DNA from: JANXSD01 sp038206385
GTDB lineage: Bacteria; Bacteroidota; Bacteroidia; AKYH767-A; OLB10
NCBI GenBank assembly: GCA_038206385.1
Contig: JBBRAW010000073.1
Coordinates: 1 to 17,561 of the forward strand
DNA: 17,561 bases
Direction: 5' to 3'
Numbering within the stretch: position 1 is the stretch's first letter; every line of letters begins with the position of its first letter. Positions 7,645-16,500 of this stretch are shown piece after piece. The position numbers and the translations under genes were made by a program. The notes below the pieces were generated by a model that did no database searches, was not told the origin of the DNA, and saw only the letters and a program-made list of their open reading frames with translations.

Positions 7645-8571
7645 ATGTATCCAGAAATGAGATTGAAGTTGTTAATACTTTCTTTAATTGCCTTTTTTTA
7701 CTTTAATGGATTATTTGCTAAAGAATTCAAATCTCAAAAAGAGTTTCATAATATCCAATCAAAAACCTTTGCAGATTCAACACATCCTTATGCTTTAATT
7801 GCTGGTGGTAGTAAAGGTATTGGGTATGCAATTGCAGAAGCACTTGCTAGTCGCAATTATAATTTGATATTAATTGCAAGGGGTATGGACACTTTAGTAG
7901 CGGTTAAACAACGATTAGAAAGTGCTTATCCAATAAAAGTTGAAATAATTGCTAAAGACTTAAGTTTTGATAAATCAGCAGAAGAAATTGCGCAATGGTG
8001 TATAGAAAAGGATATTCATTTAAAGGTTCTCTGTAATGTTGCTGGTTTAGGTGGAATAAACGATTATCTGTCACTGCCTATAGATACTCTACGGTATATG
8101 ATCCGATTAAATATTGAGTCAATGGTTACGCTTAGCCTTACTTTGCTTCCACTGCTGGAAAAAAATTCACCATCCTATATACTAAACGTTGCTAGCATGG
8201 CAGGCTTCGCTCCTATTCCCGAAAAGAATTTGTATTCGGCAACAAAGGCTGCTGCTATTTCATTTAGTTACTCTTTGCGTTATCAACTGAAAAGAAAAAA
8301 TATATCCGTAAGCTGCCTTTGTCCTGGACCAGTTTATACCAAGCCTTCAATTATTAAAGATACACAAGACAAGCTAGGTTGGTTTGGGAAGCAAATGGTT
8401 GTTCCAGTAAAAAAGGTAGGAGAAATAGCTATACGAAAAACGATGAAAAAAAGAATGATCATTGTTCCTGGAGGTTTCTCAAAAACCATTTCTGTATTCA
8501 TACGAATTTTACCTCAGCGTTGGCTTGCCTCATTGTATTACCAAATAGGAAAAAAACCACCCAAAGTATAA
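7645..8571 (+). CDS. Short-chain dehydrogenase/reductase with N-terminal signal/anchor segment
   Basis: 308 residues. From about residue 48 it is a classical SDR: nucleotide-binding GGSKGIG (54-60), NVAG (131-134), Asn156, and the catalytic Ser184, Tyr197 and Lys201 (YSATK). It is therefore an NAD(P)-dependent oxidoreductase with unknown substrate; the AGGSKGIG and ARG following beta-2 are compatible with NADP preference. What is odd is the N-terminus: MRLKLLILSLIAFFYFNGLFA is a positively charged start and a hydrophobic stretch, followed by about 25 polar residues before the Rossmann fold, which looks like a Sec signal peptide or a membrane anchor. The start could be 7645 or the second ATG at 7657; both keep this segment. 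No neighbour shares the strand closely, so no operon context is available. Nothing suggests a broken gene. Confidence 0.88.
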   Translation: MYPEMRLKLLILSLIAFFYFNGLFAKEFKSQKEFHNIQSKTFADSTHPYALIAGGSKGIGYAIAEALASRNYNLILIARGMDTLVAVKQRLESAYPIKVEIIAKDLSFDKSAEEIAQWCIEKDIHLKVLCNVAGLGGINDYLSLPIDTLRYMIRLNIESMVTLSLTLLPLLEKNSPSYILNVASMAGFAPIPEKNLYSATKAAAISFSYSLRYQLKRKNISVSCLCPGPVYTKPSIIKDTQDKLGWFGKQMVVPVKKVGEIAIRKTMKKRMIIVPGGFSKTISVFIRILPQRWLASLYYQIGKKPPKV

Positions 8572-8851
8572 TGTGTAGAAGACTAAAGGCCAACAAACCT
8601 TAAAATGATTCGTAAAACATTTGTAAAAAATAACCCTATGAAAGGAATTCAATGCTTTTGATTAGGTATTGAAATCGATTATTCGTATATTTGATGAAGC
8701 AAAAAGAGTTACACAATATTCAATATTCTTTAGCGTTCATTTACCATAAATCTCTGTCTCATCTTTAAAATCTGTTGTCTATAGGTCGAATCTCTACACA
8801 TATTATCACTTTTCACCCCAAATTAAAACCAACCTGTAACAGGGATGAACT
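8572..8851. other. 280-bp intergenic region before the sigma factor gene
   Basis: No open frame with coding character and no tRNA-like fold was seen. The only recognisable element is a TAnnTTTG match at 8686-8693, listed separately. If that promoter is used, about 150 bases of untranslated leader precede the sigma factor start. Confidence 0.5.
8686..8693 (+). promoter_or_regulatory. Candidate -7 element (TATATTTG) upstream of the sigma factor gene
   Basis: Exact match to TAnnTTTG. The flanking TTG triplets give spacings of 14 or 25 bases, both outside the preferred range, so support is from the -7 half only. Confidence 0.35.
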
Positions 8852-9436
8852 ATGTGTAAGACCACAACAACAGACCATGAACTGGTATCCCGTTTCCTAA
8901 ATGGAAAGGAAGAAGCTCTTCAAGATTTAATTACTCGCCATCAGCGTAAAATCTTCACTAGTATTTATTTATTGGTGAAAGACCGAGAGTTGGCAGACGA
9001 CATCTTTCAAGAGACCTTTATTAAAGTAATTAACACCTTACGATCTGGCAACTACAACGAAGAAGGGAAATTCCTTTCTTGGGTTTTGCGTATTGGTCAT
9101 AACTTGGTAATTGATCATTTTAGGAGCTTGAAGCGTATGCCAATGGTGCATGATACTGAGGAGTACAGCATCTTTGATAGTTTGCCATTGATGGATGATA
9201 ACATTGAGGATAAATTGATTCATGAACAAATTCAAAATCAAGTTCGGTTGCTGGTAGAAGAATTGCCATTCGATCAGCGGGAAGTAGTTATCATGAGACA
9301 CTTTGCTGACATGAGTTTTAAAGAAATCTCCGAATGTACTGGAGTAAGTATCAACACCTCTTTAGGGAGGATGCGTTATGCATTAATAAACTTGCGTAAG
9401 TTGATTTCCGATAAACAATTGTTGTTGTCGAAATAA
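8852..9436 (+). CDS. RNA polymerase sigma-70 family factor, ECF-like
   Basis: 194 residues, containing only regions 2 and 4 as in ECF sigma factors. Region 2 spans about 25-95 with DDIFQETFIKVI (49-60), the core-binding helix, and the -10-recognition part up to VIDHFRSLKRMP. Region 4 spans about 128-182 with ELPFDQREVVIMRH and the helix-turn-helix MSFKEISECTGVSINTSLGRMRYA split at 154-177. It closely resembles, from memory, a sigma factor conserved across Bacteroidota with FNNEGKF/YNEEGKF and VSINTALGRMRYAL motifs. Unlike typical ECF loci there is no downstream transmembrane anti-sigma gene and no SusC/SusD pair; a small gene of unknown function follows 28 bp later. Start ATG 8852; the ATG at 8845 is in another frame. 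Confidence 0.92.
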   Translation: MCKTTTTDHELVSRFLNGKEEALQDLITRHQRKIFTSIYLLVKDRELADDIFQETFIKVINTLRSGNYNEEGKFLSWVLRIGHNLVIDHFRSLKRMPMVHDTEEYSIFDSLPLMDDNIEDKLIHEQIQNQVRLLVEELPFDQREVVIMRHFADMSFKEISECTGVSINTSLGRMRYALINLRKLISDKQLLLSK

Positions 9437-9464
9437 AACACAATATGTGAACTTAGGTAGCGTT

Positions 9465-9728
9465 ATGAATGAAAATCGCGTTATGTTGCCTATGAACCAA
9501 ATATCTACATTAAATTACCTTGTTCTTTACCTGTACAATGAAACTCAGTTAATGGATACTGTATTGATTCAAAATGCTATCGATACAAATCATGAAATCG
9601 CTGAAACGTACAATGACTTGTTGGCTGCAAAAGCTTTAGTACACGAAACGCTGATGACACCTTCTCAGAAATCTATCCAAACGATTCTGAACTATTCGAA
9701 AATAACTGCACCTTTGATGCACAGTTAA
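9465..9728 (+). CDS. Small protein of unknown function downstream of the sigma factor
   Basis: 87 residues from ATG 9465; a GTG at 9447 would add six residues, but the ATG begins a better N-terminus (MNENRVMLPMNQIS). I do not assign it to a named family. It has no signal peptide, no transmembrane segment and no Cys or HTH motif, and appears mostly helical and soluble: LNYLVLYLYNETQL, then AETYNDLLAAKALV, ending in PSQKSIQTILNYS. It starts 28 bp after the sigma factor stop on the same strand, and a strong terminator follows 20 bp after its stop, so the two almost certainly form one transcript. A role in controlling the sigma factor is an inference from position only. Real coding is supported by the terminator placement and the lack of a gap. 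Confidence 0.7.
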   Translation: MNENRVMLPMNQISTLNYLVLYLYNETQLMDTVLIQNAIDTNHEIAETYNDLLAAKALVHETLMTPSQKSIQTILNYSKITAPLMHS

Positions 9729-9748
9729 ATCGTAAAAGAACAAAAATG

Positions 9749-9782
9749 AAAACCGGATGCATACCTTTGCTTCCGGTTTTTT
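9749..9782 (+). terminator. Rho-independent terminator after the sigma factor operon
   Basis: AACCGGA (9751-9757) pairs perfectly with TCCGGTT (9772-9778), with further A-T pairs outside, a 14-base loop and a run of six T from 9777. Its loop contains TACCTTTGC, a possible -7 element for nth. Confidence 0.85.
9762..9770 (+). promoter_or_regulatory. Candidate -7 element (TACCTTTGC) of nth inside the terminator loop
   Basis: An exact TAnnTTTG match located 23 bases before the nth GTG start. No TTG is found 17-23 bases upstream. The same nine bases precede mtaB (minus strand, 4039-4047), which makes chance less likely but does not prove use. Confidence 0.4.
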
Positions 9783-9793
9783 AATGTACAATT

Positions 9794-10429
9794 GTGAAGC
9801 GCGAGGATCGATATAAATTCGTTATAGATTATTTTTCAAAACATCGTCCTGATGCGGAAACAGAATTGAATTATTCCAATCCCTATCAATTATTAGTAGC
9901 TGTGATTTTATCTGCTCAATGCACTGATAAGCGAGTGAATCTGGTTACACCAAAACTTTTTGAAGCCTTCCCCTCCGCCGAAATATTAGCTACAGCTAAA
10001 CCTGAAGATATCTTTCCTTACATAAGGAGTATCAGCTATCCCAACAATAAAGCGAAACATTTGGCTGGAATGGGATTAATGTTGGTGGAAAGATTTGATG
10101 GGAAAATTCCTTCAACAATAGAGGAATTACAGCAATTACCTGGAGTTGGTAGAAAAACCGCGAATGTAATAACATCGGTGATTTTTAGTAAACCTTCTAT
10201 GGCAGTGGATACACATGTGTTTAGAGTAGCTGCAAGGATAGGTCTTACGATCAATGCTAAAACGCCACTATCAGCGGAACTTCAATTAGTTAAATATTTT
10301 CCAGGAGAAGTTATTTCGCTTGCTCATCATTGGCTTATTTTACATGGAAGATACGTTTGTGTTGCCCGAAAACCGTTATGTGATCAATGTGGAATTACTT
10401 CAGTTTGTAAGTTTTTTGCCTCAAAATAG
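9794..10429 (+). CDS. nth: Endonuclease III (DNA glycosylase/AP lyase)
   Basis: 211 residues, the usual length. It removes oxidised pyrimidines from DNA and cleaves the abasic site in base excision repair. The helix-hairpin-helix LPGVGRKTANV carries the catalytic Lys121 (115-125), and VDTHVFR carries the catalytic Asp139. The C-terminal [4Fe-4S] loop is intact with Cys189, Cys196, Cys199 and Cys205 in the C-x6-C-x2-C-x5-C pattern. The start is a GTG at 9794; no in-frame ATG exists upstream before the terminator, and the next one inside (Met93) would delete part of the domain. It has its own position after a strong terminator, so it is probably transcribed alone. Confidence 0.95.
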   Translation: MKREDRYKFVIDYFSKHRPDAETELNYSNPYQLLVAVILSAQCTDKRVNLVTPKLFEAFPSAEILATAKPEDIFPYIRSISYPNNKAKHLAGMGLMLVERFDGKIPSTIEELQQLPGVGRKTANVITSVIFSKPSMAVDTHVFRVAARIGLTINAKTPLSAELQLVKYFPGEVISLAHHWLILHGRYVCVARKPLCDQCGITSVCKFFASK

Positions 10430-10457
10430 AAGTAACAGTCCATTTTTTAGTTTGATT

Positions 10458-10478
10458 TTAACTTAATTAATTAGTTAA
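10458..10478. repeat. AT-rich inverted repeat downstream of nth
   Basis: TTAACT (10458-10463) and AGTTAA (10473-10478) form a 6-bp stem in the 166-bp gap between nth and the giant gene. No T-run follows directly, so it is at most a weak terminator. An imperfect promoter-like TACGTTTT at 10520 is the only other thing noticed in this gap. Confidence 0.3.
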
Positions 10479-10595
10479 TTGATCCGGTTTTTGTGACGTT
10501 TCACCAAATTTAAATTAATTACGTTTTGTTTGAAAGGTAAATTGCTGGCTCTAATTAAAGTCACTCTTCTATTGTCCAACAAAAACTTAAATTCT

Positions 10596-13500
10596 ATGAG
10601 TTCTTTCTACACTTTGCCTAAGGCTGGAGCAATACTCCTGCTTTCTTTATTTTGCTGCATTTCATTTGTGCAAGCTCAATCAACTATTGTAAATTACAAT
10701 TTTAATTCTGGTGCTAGTTTAGCTGCATTGACGCCAACCTTAGCAAGTGGAATAACTTGTACTCCATCAGGCACAGGAACCTTTGGAACAATAGCTGGAG
10801 TTGCATCTGGTGCCAATAGTTTTACCTCAAATTCAACTGCGGGAAATGCAATCACAACTCCAACAAACACAATTTGGACCTTTACATTGGGTGGAGCATC
10901 CTTACCGACTTACAAAACATATAAAATTTATTTCCAAGGAAATAGAGCAAATAGTGGCTCAAATACCATTACTGTTTCATACAGCCTAAATGGAGCAGCA
11001 TTTACTTCTACAGGTATTGTAGCAACTATAGGAACACAACCACTAAATCTTACGAATGCTGGTACGTGGGTTGAAGGATTATTTACATTACCAGTAGCTG
11101 CAGACAATCCATCTACAAGTTTGGCCTTTCGTCTAACGGTTGGAAACACTGGTACTGGAAACGTTTATTTAGAAAATTTTCAAGTACAAGGATTATTAAC
11201 ACCAGTAATTAGCACCACAGGTTCTTTTTCTGCTTTAAGCACAACCTACGGAACAGCTTCTGCTACATCTACCTTTAGTGTTTCAGGAGTGAATATGCAA
11301 GCAGGAATTACTGTAACAACACCTTCAGGATTTGAAGCTTCCACTAGTTCAACTTTTGCATCCAATGTAGGAACTAGCATTACAGTGGGTGCAGCAGGTA
11401 CAATTGCTTCAACACCAGTTTATATTCGATTAGCTGCAACTGCAACGTTTACCTCCTCACCTTATTCTGGAAATGTTGTATGTTCAAGTACCAGTGCTTC
11501 AAGTGTAAATGTTGCAACAATCTCAAGTACAGTTAGCACTAGAGTATTAACAATAACATCGGCGGCGGGTACAAGTAAAATTTATGATAATACAAATGTG
11601 GCGTCAATAACAGGCACTTTAGCGAACATTGCAAATTCAGATGCTATAACACTTATAGGAACAGGAACCTTTGCAAGCACAGCAGTTTCTGGAAGCCCAA
11701 TTGCTGTTACCTCAACAAGTACCTTAAGTGGAGCAAACGCTGCGAATTATACATTAACACAACCAACAGGCTTATCAGCAAATATTACTGCAAAGCCTTT
11801 AACTATAACAGGGATTAGTGTTAGCAATAAACCTTATGATACATTTACCTCTGCAACATTAACGGGAGCATCTTCATTAGTTGGAGTAATAGCTGCTGAC
11901 ATAGCGAACGTAACTTTAGTAACTTCAGGAGCATCTGCAGTTTTCACTACTGCTGCTGCAGGAAATACAAAAGCAACAACAATAACAGGATATACAATTA
12001 GCGGAAGTGCGATCGGAAATTATTCGTTAACTCAACCAAGTTTATTAACAGCAAATGTGACTCCCGTAAATTTAACAGTTTCAGGTTTATCTGCAATAGA
12101 TAAAGTTTATGATGGAAACAACACTGCTACTTTATCTGGAACTGCTACTTTAACTGGAGTACTTAGTCCAGATAACGGAAACGTGAGTGTTTCCGGAACT
12201 CCAACAGGAACTTTTGCATCAGCAAATGTTGGTACAGCAATATCAATAACTGTTTCAACAATTTTGCTTACTGGTAGTGCCTCAGGAAATTATACGGTAT
12301 CCCCTCTAACTGGATTAACTGCAAACATTACAAAGGCCAATCAGACAATAACATTTAATGCATTACCAAATAAAACTATAGCTGATGCACCATTTGCATT
12401 AACAGCAACAGCAAGTTCCGGTATCGCTGTAACATATATAAGTTCGAATACAGCTGTCGCTACTATATCAGGAAGTACAGTTACAATTGTTGGTATTGGA
12501 ACAACAAATATTACAGCCTCACAAATTGGAAATACAAATTACAATGCAGCAACTCCAGTAATTCAACCATTAGTTGTTACTGATGGAACATTAACAACCG
12601 ATAGATTTCGGTCGTTAACAAATGGTGATTGGGCAACATTTGCAACATGGGAAAGTTCGCATGATAACATAACATGGATAACAGCTACTGCTTCTCCAAC
12701 AAATGCAGCAACAAGTATTTTAGTTCAGGCAGCTCATACAATTACAATTACAACAGCTGTTACAAGTAAAAACTTAAGTTTAGATGGTGTGTTAACTGCT
12801 ACTAATACTTTAACAACAAGTGGAACAACTAATTTTAATACAGGTAGTACATATAATCATAACGCAAATGTTACTTTTCCAACCGTAACCTTGAATGCAG
12901 GTAGTACTGTAAATTATGGTGGAAGTGTTTCACAAACAATTGCCGCAATAAATTATAGTAACTTAACTTCTAGTAGTACAGGCGCAAGAACCATTTCGGG
13001 TTCTGTTGGTGTTTCTGGAATATTTACTCCTGGCACAAATACATACACCGTAACAAGTAGTACCATCAATTTCAATGGATCTGGATCGCAAACAATTCCT
13101 GCATTTATTTATAACAACTTAACATCAAGTAGTACAGGTTCTCGTATTCTTGCAAGTAGTGGAACCGTTCAAATAAATGGAACTTTTACACAAGGCACCA
13201 ATATTTATACTGTTGCGGGAAGTACGATTGCTTTCAATAATGCAACTGGTCAAACAATACCTGTGTTAGCAGTATCTAGTGGTGGTAATTACAATAATTT
13301 ATCCATTACTGCTGCAGGGACTTATACTATTGGAGGCGCGTTAATTTTAGATGGAAATTTAGCAATTAGCGCAGGTACATTCCGTCAAAATACTACATCA
13401 ACAAATTTATTACTTATTATTAACGGAAATTTATCTATAAGTGGAAATGGAGTATATGATTTTTCAAATGCTTCAACAGGATCACCAATTGCAATTTTAA

Positions 13501-16500
13501 AAGGTAATTTCAATGCAACAAGTACAGCTGTTCCACTATTAACAACTACTGGAAACTCCTTTAATGGTACTATTCAATATCAAGGATCAGTTTTACAAAC
13601 GTATACTGCATCAACACCTGCAAGTATTGATTATGCAAATATTACTATTGTAAATGGATCTTCATTACAAATAAATTCAGATATTCAATTACCTCGTAAT
13701 ACTACAGCAGGTTATAGGGGAACAATTACTGTAAGCACTGGAGGAACGATTATATTTCTGGGTACAGCACAAATTAAAACCCAGGGCACAGGTACTTCGG
13801 CTGTTTTTAATTTAAACGCAGGAGCAAACTTTCAAACTGCAAATGCAAACGGAGTATTGGGAACATCAGGAAGTATTACTTCGTCTAATATTACTAGTAC
13901 TTTTGATCCAGCTGCAAATTATATTTTAAATGGATCAGCAGTACAGGCCTCTGCTTTTTCAAATTCAACAATGAACAATCTTACTGTTTCAAATAATTCA
14001 GGAGTGAATCTTGGATCAAGCATTACTGTAAATGGAGTTTTAAATTTCACTGCTGGACGATTAATAACAGCGGCAAATATTGTAACTATGGGATTAAGCG
14101 GATCAATAACAGGTACAGGTGCAGGAAAATATGTGAATGGAAATTTAACAAAGAAAATTAATTCAAGTATTACTTCTGTATCATTTGAGATTGGTGACGC
14201 GTCCAATTTTTTACCAATTAGTTTAACGAACATTATAGGATCAACAAATAATACTGGAAGTATTGCTGCAAAAATTACTGCAGGTGAACATCCAAATATT
14301 GGTAATGGAAGTATCTCAGGATTGCAAAGCGCAAAAGATGTAAATAAATATTGGACATTAACAAATTCATCAGTAACTGGAATAACGTCTTATGATGTTA
14401 CATGCCAATTTACTTCTACTGATTACGATGCTGCGGCGAATCCACTTAATTTTGTGATAAGAAGATTTTCTGGAACAACACCAAATGCAACTGCTCCAAA
14501 CGTTCCTTTAAGTACAACTACAAAAGGTACTATAGCTGGTTTAAACTTTGGTGATTATGTTACTGGTGAAACAACTGGATTACCAACTTTCACAACTTGC
14601 CCATCAAACATTACACAAAATAATACTACAAGTTTATGTACAGGAACAGCGAGCTTTAGTGCAGTAGCTTCTGGCACTCCTACTCCAACAGTAACTTATT
14701 CGAATGCATCAGGATCAGTATTTCCTGTTGGAACAACGCACGTTACTTCAACTGCAACAAATATTAATGGTACTGCAACTTGTTCATTTGATGTTATAAT
14801 TTTAGATGCTCAAGGACCAGTTATTGCGGGCTGTCCAGGAGTGCAATCACTTTCATTAGGCGCATCATGTTCTGCATTAGTTCCAGATTATACAGAATTA
14901 ATTTCCGCAACTGATAATTGTTCAGGTTCCGTAATAATTACTCAATCTCCTACAGCAGGAAGTACAGTATCAAATGCTGGCACTTTCCCAATAACATTAA
15001 CAGCAACTGATGCTGCATCAAACATTTCAACATGTACATTTAATGTTACAAAAGTTGACAATTCAGCACCAACTGTTGTTACAACTCCATCAACGCAAAC
15101 TCTCATTTTAGGGGCATCTTGTAATGCAACACTTCCAAGCTATACAGGTCTTGCAACGTTTAGTGATAATTGCACTTCAACTTTAGCAATTACTAAAACA
15201 CAAAGTCCAGCGGCAGGAACAATAGTTTCTGGTTCTGGTCCAATAACTATTACAATCAGTGGAAAAGATGCATCCAACAATACAGGAACTTGCACGTTTA
15301 TTCTAAACAAAATTGACAACACCGCACCAACAATTACTTGTCCTGGAAATCAAAATGTAAATTTAACTTCTAATTGTAATTATACACTTGCTGATTATCG
15401 AAGTCTGGTTACGGTTAGTGATAATTGTTCCGCAATAGGTGGAATTGTTTTATCTCAAACGCCAGCACCAGGAACAGTTATTCTAGGAGTTGGAATTACT
15501 TCAATAACAATTACAGCTACAGATCAATCATCAAATCAATCTTCTTGTTCGTTCAATGTAACAGCATCTGATAGTATTCCTCCTTCAATTTCTTGTCCAG
15601 GATCACAAACACTATCTTTAGATGCGAATTGTAGTGCTGTATTACCAAATTATACCTCACTTGCAACTGTAAGTGATAACTGTACTTCTACAGGTTTGAT
15701 TGAAATTACTCAGTCTCCTGTTGCAGGTACAGCTGTTACAGCAATAGGAAATATTACTGTAACACTTACTGCAAATGACTTATCAAACAATTCTTCAATC
15801 TGCAGTTTTACAGTTGTCAAAACAGATACTATTTCTCCTGTAATTACCAACTGTCCTTCTGATATTTCTATAACTGTTTCTGCTTGCGCAACTGGATCTG
15901 TCGTTACATGGGCAGCTCCTACAGCATCTGATAATTGCAGTGGATTAACGTTCACTTCAAATTTCAATTCGGGTAATGTTTTCCCAATAGGAAATACTAT
16001 TGTTACATATACTGCAACTGATGGATCTAACAATACTGTAACTTGTTCATTCCATGTAATTATATCTCAACCAACACCTGTTGTTGCAAGTGCAACAATT
16101 ACTTCACCAATATTATGTCACGGAGGACAAGCGATTGTACATGTTGTTGCATCAGGAGGAAATCCAACTTACACTGGTGAAGGAGACTTTACTGTATCAG
16201 CAGGATCGTATACTTACACTGTTACTGATATTGATGGCTGTACAGGAACAACAACCATTACAGTTACAGAGCCAGCTTTATTTACTGCTTCTATTTCTGC
16301 TTCTGGATCAACAACAATATGTAATGGAAACAATGTTGTTTTAACTTCGAATTCAGGAAGTAGCTACCAATGGAGTACAAACGAAATAACACAAACCATC
16401 ACTGTAAACACAGCAGGAAACTATACTGTTACAGTTACAAATGCGAATGGATGTATTGCTACTTCTTCAGCAACAAATGTTATTGTAAACTATCCTAGCA

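Noticed and set aside
10515..10530. TACGTTTT as promoter of the giant gene
   Set aside because: It misses the final G of TAnnTTTG in register and has no TTG at the right distance, so the promoter of the giant gene remains unidentified.
13919..14233. Minus-strand open frames inside the giant gene (also 15140-15322, 15710-16033 and 16637-16831)
   Set aside because: They are antisense shadows of a Thr/Ala/Ser-rich repetitive coding sequence; their codons mirror the sense repeats and no family features appear.
16081..16344. Plus-strand 87-codon frame of Leu/Gln-rich sequence
   Set aside because: It lies out of frame within the giant gene, and its composition is a frameshift image of the Thr/Val/Ser repeat codons.
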